The notes below the pieces were generated by a model. That model searched no databases and was not told the DNA's origin. It saw nothing but the letters and a program-made list of their open reading frames with translations. Position numbers and translations under genes: made by a program. A DNA stretch of 64,000 bases, taken from positions 24,939 through 88,938 of the forward strand of contig DATNGZ010000030.1 of NCBI GenBank assembly GCA_035605695.1. The letters are read 5' to 3'. The first letter of the stretch is position 1; each line of letters begins with the position of its first letter. Shown piece after piece: positions 35,488 through 44,207 of the stretch. This DNA comes from VRUE01 sp035605695 (GTDB lineage Bacteria; Actinomycetota; Thermoleophilia; Solirubrobacterales; 70-9).

Positions 35488-35832
35488 TCAGCGCACCTGG
35501 AACGAGCCCGAGCGGAGATAGGTCGCCAGCATCTCGAGCGCGTGCACCGTTGGTGGGTGGAGCGGCTTCGGCGGTGCTGCGAACGGGATCAGATCGCGCT
35601 CTGAGACTGTGACCCCGGCCTCCTCGGCAAGCTCATCGATCGCGGTTTGGGCAAAGCTCCCGCCTGCCTCAGCGGCGCCGGCGGGCAGACACCAGGTTCC
35701 GTCGTCGGCGCGCTTGGTCAGGAGGACGCGCTGATCTTTCTGCTGCAAGGCGATCATCGCGCCAGGCATGAGGACGAGGTCGTTGCCCACTGCCTGTCGA
35801 AGTCGCCAAAGGTAGGAGTCTCGATAGCCCAT
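35488..35832 (-). CDS. Short NUDIX hydrolase
   Basis: 114 residues. GAAEAGGSFAQTAIDELAEEAGV is a NUDIX box in which the core E-L-x-E-E-x-G is kept, but the upstream Glu is Gly and the Arg is Asp. The chain is short: about 40 residues usually lying between the box and the C-terminal LHPPTVHALEMLATYLRSGSFQV are absent, as if deleted in frame. Activity is therefore uncertain. The start at ATG 35832 directly follows the methyltransferase stop, giving an operon. Confidence 0.7.
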   Translation of the reverse strand: MGYRDSYLWRLRQAVGNDLVLMPGAMIALQQKDQRVLLTKRADDGTWCLPAGAAEAGGSFAQTAIDELAEEAGVTVSERDLIPFAAPPKPLHPPTVHALEMLATYLRSGSFQVR

Positions 35833-35834
35833 GC

Positions 35835-36596
35835 TCAGCCGACTCGGTTGAGTTCGGAGACGACCAGTCGCAGCCCGACGTCCAGCTCGGGCTGCTGGCG
35901 CAGGTGGCCGTAGCGCTGCTCCCAGGCTCCACTCTTCAGGTCGGCGGCGAGGCGCTTCCTGCCCGCTTGCCTCGCCTCCTCGGAGATTCCCTGCCAGACC
36001 CACATCGGTCTCACGACATCGTCATCGAGGAGCATCTCGGGCCTCGACCAGAGCGCCGCGAAGAAGTGGTCTTGGCAGTCTCGCGGCACAGGGAGGGGAG
36101 AGGTCGTCGTCGCCGGCAGCATCGCCGTCAGCTCGCGGCTGCCCGCCCAGGACGGTCGCTTCAGCTCCAGCATCGCCGGGAAGTACTCAGCGGTGATCCA
36201 GAGGCTCTCCAGCGCCGCGGGGTCGAACGCCACCATCACTATGCGCAGCCGCGCGACCCGCTGCATCTCGCTCAGCCCGGCGCTCAGGTCAGCCCAGTGG
36301 TGGGCGGTCAGCACCCCCATCGCCGCATCGAAGGAGTCGTCGTCGAACGGCAGTGATTCGGCCCTTGCCTGAACGACGGGCGCGGCGCCAGCGGGCCGCT
36401 GGGAGATCATCTCGGCGGAGGGCTCGACCGCCGTAACCCCACGGTTGCTCGGCTCGTAGGAGCCGGTGCCCGCTCCCACGTTGACGACAGTGCGCGCATC
36501 GCCCAGGGCCTCCTCGATTCGCGCCGCGATTCGTGGGTCGCCATGACGGTGTTCGCGGTAGCCAACGCCGATGCGGTCATAGATGGCTTCTGCCAT
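35835..36596 (-). CDS. SAM-dependent methyltransferase
   Basis: 253 residues. VVNVGAGTGSYEP is motif I of class I methyltransferases, VTAVEPSAEMI motif II, and AESLPFDDDSFDAAMGVLTAHHW motif III region (UbiE/Methyltransf_11 type). Co-transcribed with the NUDIX gene (2-bp gap). Its acceptor is unknown. Confidence 0.82.
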   Translation of the reverse strand: MAEAIYDRIGVGYREHRHGDPRIAARIEEALGDARTVVNVGAGTGSYEPSNRGVTAVEPSAEMISQRPAGAAPVVQARAESLPFDDDSFDAAMGVLTAHHWADLSAGLSEMQRVARLRIVMVAFDPAALESLWITAEYFPAMLELKRPSWAGSRELTAMLPATTTSPLPVPRDCQDHFFAALWSRPEMLLDDDVVRPMWVWQGISEEARQAGRKRLAADLKSGAWEQRYGHLRQQPELDVGLRLVVSELNRVG

Positions 36597-36657
36597 CGGG
36601 CCACTGTAAAGAGCCGCGATCTCACGTTTCGACCGGCCGGGGCGTTTAGCTACTTAG

Positions 36658-37203
36658 ATGAGTTCTTCTGGCTGGACGATCTGCGAGAGCCCAATCGGGC
36701 CGTTGGCCGTGGTCGCGGGATCGACGGGCATCACGAATATCCACTTCGACGGCCACACCCCGCGGCTCCCGGAGGCGGCGCGACGGCCACTGCCCGATGC
36801 GATCGCTCAACTCGACGCCTACTTTGCCGGTGAGCGACGGGCCTTTGAGCTGGACCTCGAGCTTCGCGGAGATCCTTTGCAGAGGGCGGTCTGGGGCCAG
36901 CTGCTCGAGATCGCCTACGGCGAGACGACGACCTACGGCCAGATCGCCAAGCGGATTGATGAGGCCCTCTACGACTCCGAGCTTGAGCCCTACAGGCGAC
37001 CGCGGGTCGTCGGCGCGGCGATCGGTCGCAATCCCGTCCCGGTCATGGTGCCCTGCCACCGGGTGATCGGCGCTGACGGCTCGCTCACCGGTTACTTCGG
37101 TGGCGTGGAACGCAAGAAGGTGCTGCTGGAGCTGGAGGGCGTACGCCTCGGCGGCGGAGCTCCCGAACCGGCTGCGGCGAAAGATCAGCTGGCGATGCTT
37201 TAG
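36658..37203 (+). CDS. ogt: O6-alkylguanine-DNA alkyltransferase
   Basis: 181 residues. The acceptor motif PVMVPCHRVIGADGSLTGYFGG carries the Cys that takes the alkyl group, LQRAVWGQLLEIAYGETTTYGQIA is the DNA-binding HTH region, and GAAIGRNPVPVMVPCH contains the Asn hinge. An insertion EALYDSELEPYRRPR lengthens the loop before the active site. It directly repairs O6-alkylguanine. It is monocistronic, ending at a hairpin. Confidence 0.93.
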   Translation: MSSSGWTICESPIGPLAVVAGSTGITNIHFDGHTPRLPEAARRPLPDAIAQLDAYFAGERRAFELDLELRGDPLQRAVWGQLLEIAYGETTTYGQIAKRIDEALYDSELEPYRRPRVVGAAIGRNPVPVMVPCHRVIGADGSLTGYFGGVERKKVLLELEGVRLGGGAPEPAAAKDQLAML

Positions 37204-37210
37204 CTATCGT

Positions 37211-37242
37211 CACTCCCCGCCGCGTCGCCGCGGCAGGGAGTG
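37211..37242. terminator. Bidirectional terminator hairpin
   Basis: CACTCCC (37211-37217) pairs with GGGAGTG (37236-37242), with further GC pairing of CGCCGCG and CGCGGC inside. It lies between the convergent ogt and IPT/PASTA genes. Confidence 0.6.
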
Positions 37243-37261
37243 AGGAGCGGGTGGGACGGTC

Positions 37262-38311
37262 CTACGACTTACCCACCGTCAGCTTCACTTTGGTTCCCGG
37301 CGCCAGCACCTTGCCGGGCTTCGGGCTCTGCTTGATCACCTTGCCGGGCTTGCCCTTGCGGCGGGTGATCTTGCCGGTCTTGCAATCGGCGCGGCCGATC
37401 GCCTTCTTGGCGGCCTTGACCTTCTTGCCCTTCAGCTTGGGAACGACGCAGCCTTCGTAGAAGAAGCGGTCGTTCTTGACTTCGGGGCTAGTGCCGGCGA
37501 GGGTGGTTGCCGTCACCTCGACCGAACCGACTTTGGTGCTGGCCGGGGCAACTGCGGTGATCTGAGTTTCCGATTCGGCTTTGAAGCTGGTCGCCGCCAG
37601 GTCGCCGAATTTGACCGCGCTGGCGCCGCCCAGGTTGGTGCCGGTGATTTTGATGCTGGTGCCACCGACGACCGAGCCGAAGTCCGGGGTGATCGAGGTG
37701 ATCGCGGGTGCGGGCTGAACTTCGGCGCTGAGCTCGATCTCCTGTCCGGCAACCCCTCCGCTTGGGGCTACCGTCGCGCCGTCGAACGGGGGCGGGAAGA
37801 TGAAGCCGTAGCTGGCCCCCGCGACCGTCGCGATGCCGATTTTGTCGGCGGCGTTGGTCGGGTCGACCCCGATCAGGTCGCCTGCCTGGACCGGCAGGTT
37901 CGCGGTGAAGGTCTGCAGACCGCCTCCCGCCGCGGGGGTGACCGGGTTGCTTGTGCCCGCCGCCATGTAGCCGCCCGTGCCGTTGGGCCGCAGCACCCGC
38001 AGGACGAAGGGGCCGCCTTCGGCGTCCTGCATCCGCCAGCGCACGATCGCGCCGGTTGCCGGCGAGGTCAGGTTGGCGCCTTTCTCCGGCAACGCCGTGT
38101 TGAAGAAGGTCTCCACTGAGCCGAACGCAGTGGGACTTGATCCCGGCGGCAGAACGCTGCCGACGGTGATCGTCGCCGCCTGCGCCGCGGTTGCCAGCAG
38201 CGCGCAGGCGCTCATCGCCGCGATTGCGAGAACGCTAAGTAGCCCCAACATCCCGTGCCGCGTGCCTGAATCGGCATTGGCACCGTCTCCGTGTCGTTGT
38301 CGACACTCCAT
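37262..38311 (-). CDS. Secreted IPT/TIG and PASTA-like domain protein
   Basis: 349 residues. Signal peptide LLSVLAIAAMSACALLATAAQA; an N-terminal beta-rich domain; an IPT/TIG fold (PAITSITPDFGSVVGGTSIKITGTNLGGASAVKFG...); then a PASTA-like repeat (VVPKLKGKKVKAAKKAIGRA, GKVIKQSPKPGKVLAPGTKVKLTVG). PASTA units bind peptidoglycan in other proteins; the combination with IPT is a cell-surface module seen in Solirubrobacterales. AAGGAGG before ATG 38311. Role in the envelope is unknown. Confidence 0.82.
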   Translation of the reverse strand: MECRQRHGDGANADSGTRHGMLGLLSVLAIAAMSACALLATAAQAATITVGSVLPPGSSPTAFGSVETFFNTALPEKGANLTSPATGAIVRWRMQDAEGGPFVLRVLRPNGTGGYMAAGTSNPVTPAAGGGLQTFTANLPVQAGDLIGVDPTNAADKIGIATVAGASYGFIFPPPFDGATVAPSGGVAGQEIELSAEVQPAPAITSITPDFGSVVGGTSIKITGTNLGGASAVKFGDLAATSFKAESETQITAVAPASTKVGSVEVTATTLAGTSPEVKNDRFFYEGCVVPKLKGKKVKAAKKAIGRADCKTGKITRRKGKPGKVIKQSPKPGKVLAPGTKVKLTVGKS

Positions 38312-38370
38312 CTACCTGCCTCCTTAGGTTTTGCCCCGGGCCCCTGCGGCTAACGGAACAGTTCGGAGTC

Positions 38371-39390
38371 TCAAACCACTCGGGTGCCGAAGGTTGCGGG
38401 GGCCGGCGCCTCGCCGAGGCTGGAGCGGAAGCGTCCGCGGTACTCGGCGGGGCCGACGCCGAGGGTCCGCAGAAAGGCGCGGCGCATGGTCTCCGGGCTG
38501 CCGAAGCCGCAGCGACCGGCGATGGCGTCAACCGGGGTGGGGCTGTTCTCGAGCAGCTCGCGGGCGGCCTCGACCCGGACGCGCTCGGTGAAGCGGGCCG
38601 GGGTCGTCCCGGTCTGGGCGGAGAAAAGTCGACGCAGGTGGCGCTCCGACAAGGATGCCCGCTGGGCCAGCCGGGGGAGGCGGTGATCGCCCGCGGGGTC
38701 GGCGGCGATGCGGTCGAGGATCGCGCGGATCGGCGGGGCGACGCCAGCGGGGAGCGCCAGGCGCTCGGAGAACTGGGACTGGCCGCCGGGTCGCTGCAGG
38801 AACATCACGGTCCAGCGCGCCACCGTCCGCGCGATCTCGGGTCCGTGGTCCTCCTCGACCAGGGCGAGGGCGAGGTCCATGCCGGCGGTCATCCCGGCCG
38901 AGGTCGCGATCGGCCCGTCGCGGACGAAGATCCGGTCGGGCTCGACGCGGACGTTGGGATGGCGGCGGGCCAGCTCCTCGCAGAACGCCCAGTGCGTGGT
39001 CGCCGCCCGGCCCTCGAGCAGGCCGGCCTCGGCGAGCAGAAAGGCACCGGCGCAGACCGAGCAGGTGCGGCGCGCGCCGGGGGCTATCCGCCGCAGCGCC
39101 GGCGCCAGCCGCGGGTCGCCGAGGACGTCATCAATCCGCAGGCCGCCGCCGACGATCACCGTGTCGACGCCGCGGCGGCGCACGTTGCCGAGCGCGATGT
39201 CGGCGCTGAGGCGCAGCCCGCCCGAGCCGCGAACGGGCTCGCCATCGGGAGTCGCGACGACCATCCGGTAGCCACCGTTCCCACCGAGCAGGCGGGTGGC
39301 GGCGTCGAGCACGTCGGAGGGGCCGACGACGTCGAGCAGCTGCACTCCCTCGAAGGCGACGAGGACGACCTGGCGCTTTGGGGTCGGCAC
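38371..39390 (-). CDS. GlxA-type AraC regulator with DJ-1/PfpI domain
   Basis: 339 residues. An N-terminal DJ-1/PfpI-like domain (VVLVAFEGVQLLDVVGPSDVL, and RRTCSVCAGAFLLAEAGLL, nucleophile-elbow Cys) is followed by a C-terminal AraC DNA-binding domain (LAQRASLSERHLRRLFSAQTGTTPARFTERVRVEAARELL; DAIAGRCGFGSPETMRRAF). These proteins sense small metabolites. Targets unknown. The divergent HD-domain gene is the nearest candidate. Confidence 0.9.
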   Translation of the reverse strand: MPTPKRQVVLVAFEGVQLLDVVGPSDVLDAATRLLGGNGGYRMVVATPDGEPVRGSGGLRLSADIALGNVRRRGVDTVIVGGGLRIDDVLGDPRLAPALRRIAPGARRTCSVCAGAFLLAEAGLLEGRAATTHWAFCEELARRHPNVRVEPDRIFVRDGPIATSAGMTAGMDLALALVEEDHGPEIARTVARWTVMFLQRPGGQSQFSERLALPAGVAPPIRAILDRIAADPAGDHRLPRLAQRASLSERHLRRLFSAQTGTTPARFTERVRVEAARELLENSPTPVDAIAGRCGFGSPETMRRAFLRTLGVGPAEYRGRFRSSLGEAPAPATFGTRVV

Positions 39391-39494
39391 AGGGACATCT
39401 TGCCGGCGCGGGCTGCTGTCCGCAAGGACCTATATCCCTCGGATTCGGACAAGCGTTGACATCGGTCCTTGGTAACGCTGGTAGCAATCGGGTC

Positions 39495-40253
39495 ATGAGC
39501 CAAGTCGGGAGTTGGGAGTGGGCGCAGCGGACCGGCGGTCGCCTTGGCCGGGCCGACCGCGCCGAGCTGCTGCGCCAGGGGGTGCTGGCGCAGCTCTCGC
39601 GCCTGCCCGAGGCGATGCGGCGCCGGGTCATCGGCGACGCGAGTCCCCTGGACCTGCCAAAGCCACCCGACACGGCGCTGGCGCAGGCGGCCGAGGAACG
39701 GGTCCGCGAGCTCTCGAAGCCGCCGCTCTACGGCCACTGCCTACGCACCTGGGCCTTCGCCGCGCTGTTCGCCCAGCGCGACCGGGTCGATCACGACGAG
39801 GAGCTGCTCTACCTGGCTTGTGTCCTGCACGATCTCGGGCTGACCGAGGCGCACGACCGTCGCGATCCAAGCGCTGCCTGCTTTGCGGTCGAGGGAGCGC
39901 GGGCTGCCCACACCCTGCTCTGTGAGAACCGGGCGCCCGCGGACCGGGCTCGCACCGTCGCCGAGGCAATCTCGCTGCACCTCAATATCCACGTGCCGGA
40001 TCGCTACGGGCCGGAGGCGGTGCTGCTCAGCAGGGGAGTAATGCTCGACGTCGTCGGCCGCAGGCGCGAGCTGATGCCGAAGGCAGCCGTCTCAGAGGTG
40101 ATCGCGAGGTGGCCGCGCCCGGGGTCGAGCGAGCTGCTCCTGGCAGACACCAAGCGCCAGGCCGAGGTCCGGCCGCAGGCCCGCGCCGCCCTGCTCCATC
40201 GCCTCGGCTTCACCAAGCTCGTGTCCGCCAACCCCCTGGATCGTCTCGATTGA
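39495..40253 (+). CDS. HD-domain hydrolase
   Basis: 252 residues. RTWAFAALFAQRD and ACVLHDLGLTEAHD give the conserved H...HD metal ligands, with HLNIHVPDRYGPEA as the later His/Asp block. The pattern resembles cyanamide-hydratase-like or HD-superfamily metabolite hydrolases rather than nucleotide ppGpp enzymes. ATG 39495 begins a normal N-terminus. It is divergent from the GlxA regulator and overlaps the next gene (TTGA). Confidence 0.75.
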   Translation: MSQVGSWEWAQRTGGRLGRADRAELLRQGVLAQLSRLPEAMRRRVIGDASPLDLPKPPDTALAQAAEERVRELSKPPLYGHCLRTWAFAALFAQRDRVDHDEELLYLACVLHDLGLTEAHDRRDPSAACFAVEGARAAHTLLCENRAPADRARTVAEAISLHLNIHVPDRYGPEAVLLSRGVMLDVVGRRRELMPKAAVSEVIARWPRPGSSELLLADTKRQAEVRPQARAALLHRLGFTKLVSANPLDRLD

Positions 40254-40981
40254 AGGTCGAGGCGCTCAACGTGGGCTGGGTCTCCGGCGCCGCGGCGATC
40301 TGGCGCCAGGGTGAAGACCCCGAGCAACGGACCCGCTTTCCGGTCCCGGCCTACCTAATAGAGACGGAGAGCGAGCGGATCCTGGTCGACACCGGCCTGC
40401 ACCCCGGCGCTTGCGCCGATGGGCAGGCCTTCTACGGCGGCTCGCCGACGATGAACCTCTTCTCGCTCGAGCTCGAGCAGCCGATCGATGAGCAGGTCGA
40501 GGCGACGACGATCACCAAGATCGTGCTCACCCACCTGCACTACGACCACGCCGGCGGCCTCTCGCTGCTGCCCCCGGAGATCCCGATCGTCGTCCAGCGC
40601 CGCGAGTGGGAGGCGGGCCATGACCTTGCCGCGATCGAGCGGAATTTCTTCTACCCGCGCGACTACAGCAACGACGAGCGCGAGGTAATCCTCGTCGACG
40701 GCGATCACGACCTGCTCGGCGACGGCTCAATCGAGCTGCTGCTGACGCCAGGCCACACTCCGGGCCACCAGTCAGTTTGCATCGGCGAAGATCTGATCCT
40801 TGGCGCTGACGTCACCCACCTTGCATCGGGGCTGGACGATCACCGCTTCCCCTCCTTCGGCGACGACCACGCCAAGCAGCGCCGCTCCGCCGAACGCCTC
40901 CGCGCCCTGCGCGACAGCGGTACCCGCGTCATCCCGGGTCACGATCCCGACGTGCTGCGCCCCGGCCTGGTTACCGCTTGA
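40250..40981 (+). CDS. Metallo-beta-lactamase-fold lactonase-like hydrolase
   Basis: 243 residues from TTG 40250, overlapping the HD gene's stop. THLHYDHAGGL is the H-x-H-x-D-H dinuclear zinc motif; LLTPGHTPGHQSV, LGADVTH and PGHDPDV supply the remaining ligands. The layout, with DTGLHPGA before the motif, fits the AttM/AiiA-like N-acyl-homoserine lactonase subgroup. A role in quorum quenching is possible but unproven; other lactones or esters are equally possible. Coupled translation with the HD hydrolase suggests successive steps. Confidence 0.8.
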   Translation: MKVEALNVGWVSGAAAIWRQGEDPEQRTRFPVPAYLIETESERILVDTGLHPGACADGQAFYGGSPTMNLFSLELEQPIDEQVEATTITKIVLTHLHYDHAGGLSLLPPEIPIVVQRREWEAGHDLAAIERNFFYPRDYSNDEREVILVDGDHDLLGDGSIELLLTPGHTPGHQSVCIGEDLILGADVTHLASGLDDHRFPSFGDDHAKQRRSAERLRALRDSGTRVIPGHDPDVLRPGLVTA

Positions 40982-40982
40982 C

Positions 40983-40996
40983 CCGGCCAACGCCGG
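40983..40996. terminator. Short hairpin between convergent genes
   Basis: CCGGC-CAAC-GCCGG followed by TT, in the 22-bp gap between the lactonase-like gene and the convergent secreted gene. Probably terminates both. Confidence 0.45.
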
Positions 40997-41003
40997 TTCG
41001 GAT

Positions 41004-41936
41004 TCAGTCGCCCGGAAAATCGCGCACGAGGCTCGCCCGATAGCCCGGACCGGTGAGCGCGATCGGGTCGGCACCCAGGAGTGCCACTTTCAGCGAGCCC
41101 CTCCACGCGGGTGGGCCTTTGCGGCGCCGTTTGAATGAGGCGCTGCCGCGGAAAGGCCACGGCGGGTGCACGCTGGCGGTGCCCTTCGCGTGATTGAAGA
41201 GGAAGGTGGAGGTGGGCGCAGACAGCGCCGCGAGGCGAAAGATTTTCATTGATTCCCGGTGTTCTGAAAGGCCGCCGGCGAAGAAGGTGTAGTTGCGGCC
41301 CTTGGGGCCTCGCACGGCGGCAGCGCTGAAGCCGCCCCCCGATACCCGGCTCGATGCCTTCAGCGTCGCGACGTCTTCCTTTGAGGTGGAGGCTCGATGC
41401 GTGACCACCGGGGGAGAGGGGACGACGTTCTTGCCTTTCCGGGAGCCGCAATGCCAGTTGGGCATAACCACCATCTCTCCCTTTGCTTCGGTCGCATCGA
41501 GCCGTACGTATTCACGCTCGCCGGTCAGCTTGATGGTCCCGGAAAAGATCCCTTCCCGGTCCGTACTGGCTTCATCTTTTTTACAGCCCTTCGGGGGCTG
41601 TTGGCTGCTGATGGTCTTGGTCGGCGAAAAGGTGACTGAGACTTCCCCGAGCTGGCCGAACTTGGCGACCAGGCCGCTTGGCGAAAGCTCCCCCTTGACC
41701 TGGTAGCTGACGTACTGGTGGTGGCCGAGGATCGTCAGGGTGACGGTGTCGGCGTAGGTTTCGAGTTGAGCCCGGAGCCCCTGGCCTGCCCCGAGTTCGA
41801 ATTCGATCGAGATATCCGGGTCGGCCTGCGAAGCGGCGGCTTCCCTTTGCGCTGGCGAGGCGCCCGCGAACGAACCTGGGATCGCAAGGAGCGAGGCGCT
41901 GAGAAGAAGGAAGACGAGGATCGACGCTCGGCGCAT
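41004..41936 (-). CDS. Secreted protein of unknown function
   Basis: 310 residues. MRRASILVFLLLSASLLAIPGSFAGAS is a signal peptide; the mature part is beta-rich (SIEFELGAGQGLRAQLETYADTVTLTILG, YVSYQVKGELSPSGLVAKFG, GIFSGTIKLTGEREYVRLDA). A Cys pair, PKGCKKDEAS and NWHCGSRKG, may form a disulfide. ATG 41936 gives the cleaner signal peptide; ATG 41948 would share the CATATG with the divergent gene. No family recognised. It is divergent from the RTX protein with effectively no spacer. Confidence 0.6.
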   Translation of the reverse strand: MRRASILVFLLLSASLLAIPGSFAGASPAQREAAASQADPDISIEFELGAGQGLRAQLETYADTVTLTILGHHQYVSYQVKGELSPSGLVAKFGQLGEVSVTFSPTKTISSQQPPKGCKKDEASTDREGIFSGTIKLTGEREYVRLDATEAKGEMVVMPNWHCGSRKGKNVVPSPPVVTHRASTSKEDVATLKASSRVSGGGFSAAAVRGPKGRNYTFFAGGLSEHRESMKIFRLAALSAPTSTFLFNHAKGTASVHPPWPFRGSASFKRRRKGPPAWRGSLKVALLGADPIALTGPGYRASLVRDFPGD

Positions 41937-41948
41937 CAAGAGGAGCAT

Positions 41949-44207
41949 ATGTCGCCAGGTGCAGCACCGCATCGGATGGCGATGACTGGGTATGAGGAAG
42001 TAGTGCCTCGCTTTTTCTCGATTCTCGCCGGCGTGCTGCTGGCTGCGATCGCCCTTTTGGTCGCCCCATTGCCCGCGAGCGCGGCGCCGAGCCCGACTGG
42101 TCCGCCCAGCTGCGCCGAAGGCCCGGAGCGGGTCGGTGACACGATCGAGGGCACGCCCTGCGCTGAGACGATCGTCGTCCCGGCCGGCGTCGCTTCGGTC
42201 AGCGGCGGCGGTGGCGATGACACGATCGTGCCGGCCCCGATCGCTGCCCTTGCCTCCTGTCCGTCCGGCTGCCGGCTCGGCGTCGGCAGTCAGACTTTCG
42301 AAGGCGGCCCGGGGGACGACATCGTCTTCGGCGAGCGCGGCAATGACACGTTGCTCGGCGGTGCGGGCAACGACAAGCTCTTCGGCGGGCCCGGGGACGA
42401 CCTCGTGCGTGGCGGCCTCGGCGACGATTTGCTGATCGGCGGCTTCGGCGCCGACACGGTGGATGGCGAAGAAGGCAACGATTACATCCGCGGCGACGCG
42501 ACGATCGACCACCTTCGCGACTCGGGCCCGGCGACGGACATTGACACGCTCAGCTACTCGACCGGGATCAGCCCCGGCTTCACCAAGGCCGTGACCAATC
42601 CGGGCTTCCCGGCGAAAACCGAAGAAGGGCGCGGCGTCTACCTCGACCTCACCAAACTCGACGAAAACGGCGAAGCCGAAGGCGACAACGGCGTGGCGCC
42701 GAACGGGGGAGGGGTCGACGAAGTCGAGCCAGTTGACTTCGAGCGCATCGTCGGCAGCCCGTTCTCGGACTACATAAAAGGGTCTAAGGGGGGACAGACG
42801 ATCTACGGCGGTGGTGGCGCCGATGTGCTCGAAGCCGGCGGCGCCGGGACAACGCTGAACGGTGGCGCCGACGGAGACGATTGCGTCGGCGGTGCAAGCG
42901 CTCCCAACTGCGAGTCGACGGCGAGCAACGGGCCGGTCGCCACGCGCAATGCGGGCGAAGTCAGCGTCGGCTCGATCACCGAAGGGGCGAGCGGCTTCGC
43001 CGAGCTCTACCTGCTCGGCAGCAGTGGCGGCGACGGGCTGACGGTCGACCCGACCGGCGGCGCGACGGGCGCAGCGGTGACCATGCACCTGAGTGGCGGC
43101 AGCTCTTTCCAGGCTCCGCCGGCCGCCTCGGGCTGCGCGCTGCAGAACAGCACCACCGCGGTCTGCACATTGCCGGGGCCGCTCGCCTCGCTCCTGGTCG
43201 CTGGGCTGGGCGGCGCCGACAACCTGCGCGCCGAAGGAATGCCGGGACCGACCTCGTTGATGATGCTGGGCGGCGACGGCAGCGACGAAGTCAGCGCCGG
43301 AAACGAAAGCGATGACATCCTCGTCGATGGACCGGGTAACGACACCCTGCACGCCCACGGCGGCGACGACGTGGTTACCGGCAACGCGGGTCAGGACGCG
43401 CTGCTCGGTGAAGGCGGCAACGACCTCTTCCTCTCCAACACGATCTGCGAAGGCGACACGATCGAAGGCGGCGAAGGCCGCGACAACGCCTCCTGGGCGA
43501 AGTTCAAAGAAGCGGTTGGCGCCAACCTCGCCATCGGGCAGGCCGGGCGCCCCGGGGTCGCGGGGTCGCCGAGCTGCGCGAGCGGCTCGCCCGATGTGCT
43601 GAAAAGCATCGAGGACCTCGAGGGCAGCGGCTCGCCGGACACCTTCTACGGCGACAGCGGTCCCAACCAGCTGCTCGGCCATGAAGGCGCCGATACCTAC
43701 CGCGCGGGCGCGGGTGAAGACCTGATCCTCGCCAACGCCTCCGACGCCGACGCGGTGATCGACTGCGGCGCCGACGCCGACAGGGCGATCGTCGACTTCG
43801 CGAAATTCGGCGACCCGCCGCCGGTCGAATGCGAGACGGTCACTGAATCCGCGCGCGACAACTTCAATCAGCCGCCGCCCGAGATCCCGCCGCCGCCGCT
43901 CGAACCGCCGCCGCCGCCGAAACCGCGCCTCGACACCAAGCCACCGAGGACCCGGCTCTCCGCCCATCCGCCCGCCTTGATCACCACGAAGAGTGGCCGC
44001 CGCCGCGTCGTCTTCCGCTTCGCCTCCAGCGAGACCGGCTCGCGCTTCAGCTGCCGCATCGACGGCCGGCCCTTCCGCATCTGCACCTCGCCGCGCGCCT
44101 ACGTCGTCGGGCCCGGTCGCCACACCTTCCGCGTCGTCGCCGCCGATCAGGCCGGCAATGTCGACCGCACGCCGGCGCTATTCCACTTCCGGGTCCGCAA
44201 GCGTTGA
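41949..44207 (+). CDS. Secreted RTX-repeat calcium-binding protein
   Basis: 752 residues. Signal region FFSILAGVLLAAIALLVAPLPASA. Two blocks of RTX nonapeptides: GGPGDDIVFGERGNDTLLGG and neighbours (about 110-170) and GGDGSDEVSAGNESDDILVDG and neighbours (about 430-500). A Pro-rich hinge (PPPEIPPPPLEPPPPPKPR) leads to a final Ig-like domain (FASSETGSRFSCRIDGRPF, GPGRHTFRVVAADQAGNVDRTP) common in Solirubrobacterales. Calcium-stabilised cell-surface protein; no catalytic part seen. The ATG at 41949 has AAGAGG upstream; 41976 is possible. Confidence 0.85.
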   Translation: MSPGAAPHRMAMTGYEEVVPRFFSILAGVLLAAIALLVAPLPASAAPSPTGPPSCAEGPERVGDTIEGTPCAETIVVPAGVASVSGGGGDDTIVPAPIAALASCPSGCRLGVGSQTFEGGPGDDIVFGERGNDTLLGGAGNDKLFGGPGDDLVRGGLGDDLLIGGFGADTVDGEEGNDYIRGDATIDHLRDSGPATDIDTLSYSTGISPGFTKAVTNPGFPAKTEEGRGVYLDLTKLDENGEAEGDNGVAPNGGGVDEVEPVDFERIVGSPFSDYIKGSKGGQTIYGGGGADVLEAGGAGTTLNGGADGDDCVGGASAPNCESTASNGPVATRNAGEVSVGSITEGASGFAELYLLGSSGGDGLTVDPTGGATGAAVTMHLSGGSSFQAPPAASGCALQNSTTAVCTLPGPLASLLVAGLGGADNLRAEGMPGPTSLMMLGGDGSDEVSAGNESDDILVDGPGNDTLHAHGGDDVVTGNAGQDALLGEGGNDLFLSNTICEGDTIEGGEGRDNASWAKFKEAVGANLAIGQAGRPGVAGSPSCASGSPDVLKSIEDLEGSGSPDTFYGDSGPNQLLGHEGADTYRAGAGEDLILANASDADAVIDCGADADRAIVDFAKFGDPPPVECETVTESARDNFNQPPPEIPPPPLEPPPPPKPRLDTKPPRTRLSAHPPALITTKSGRRRVVFRFASSETGSRFSCRIDGRPFRICTSPRAYVVGPGRHTFRVVAADQAGNVDRTPALFHFRVRKR

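Noticed and set aside
41940..44123. Long minus-strand open frame antisense to the RTX gene
   Set aside because: It mirrors the RTX reading frame, has a composition of repeated GVG/RRR words typical of an antisense frame in GC-rich DNA, and only the terminal part to 41936 forms a credible gene.
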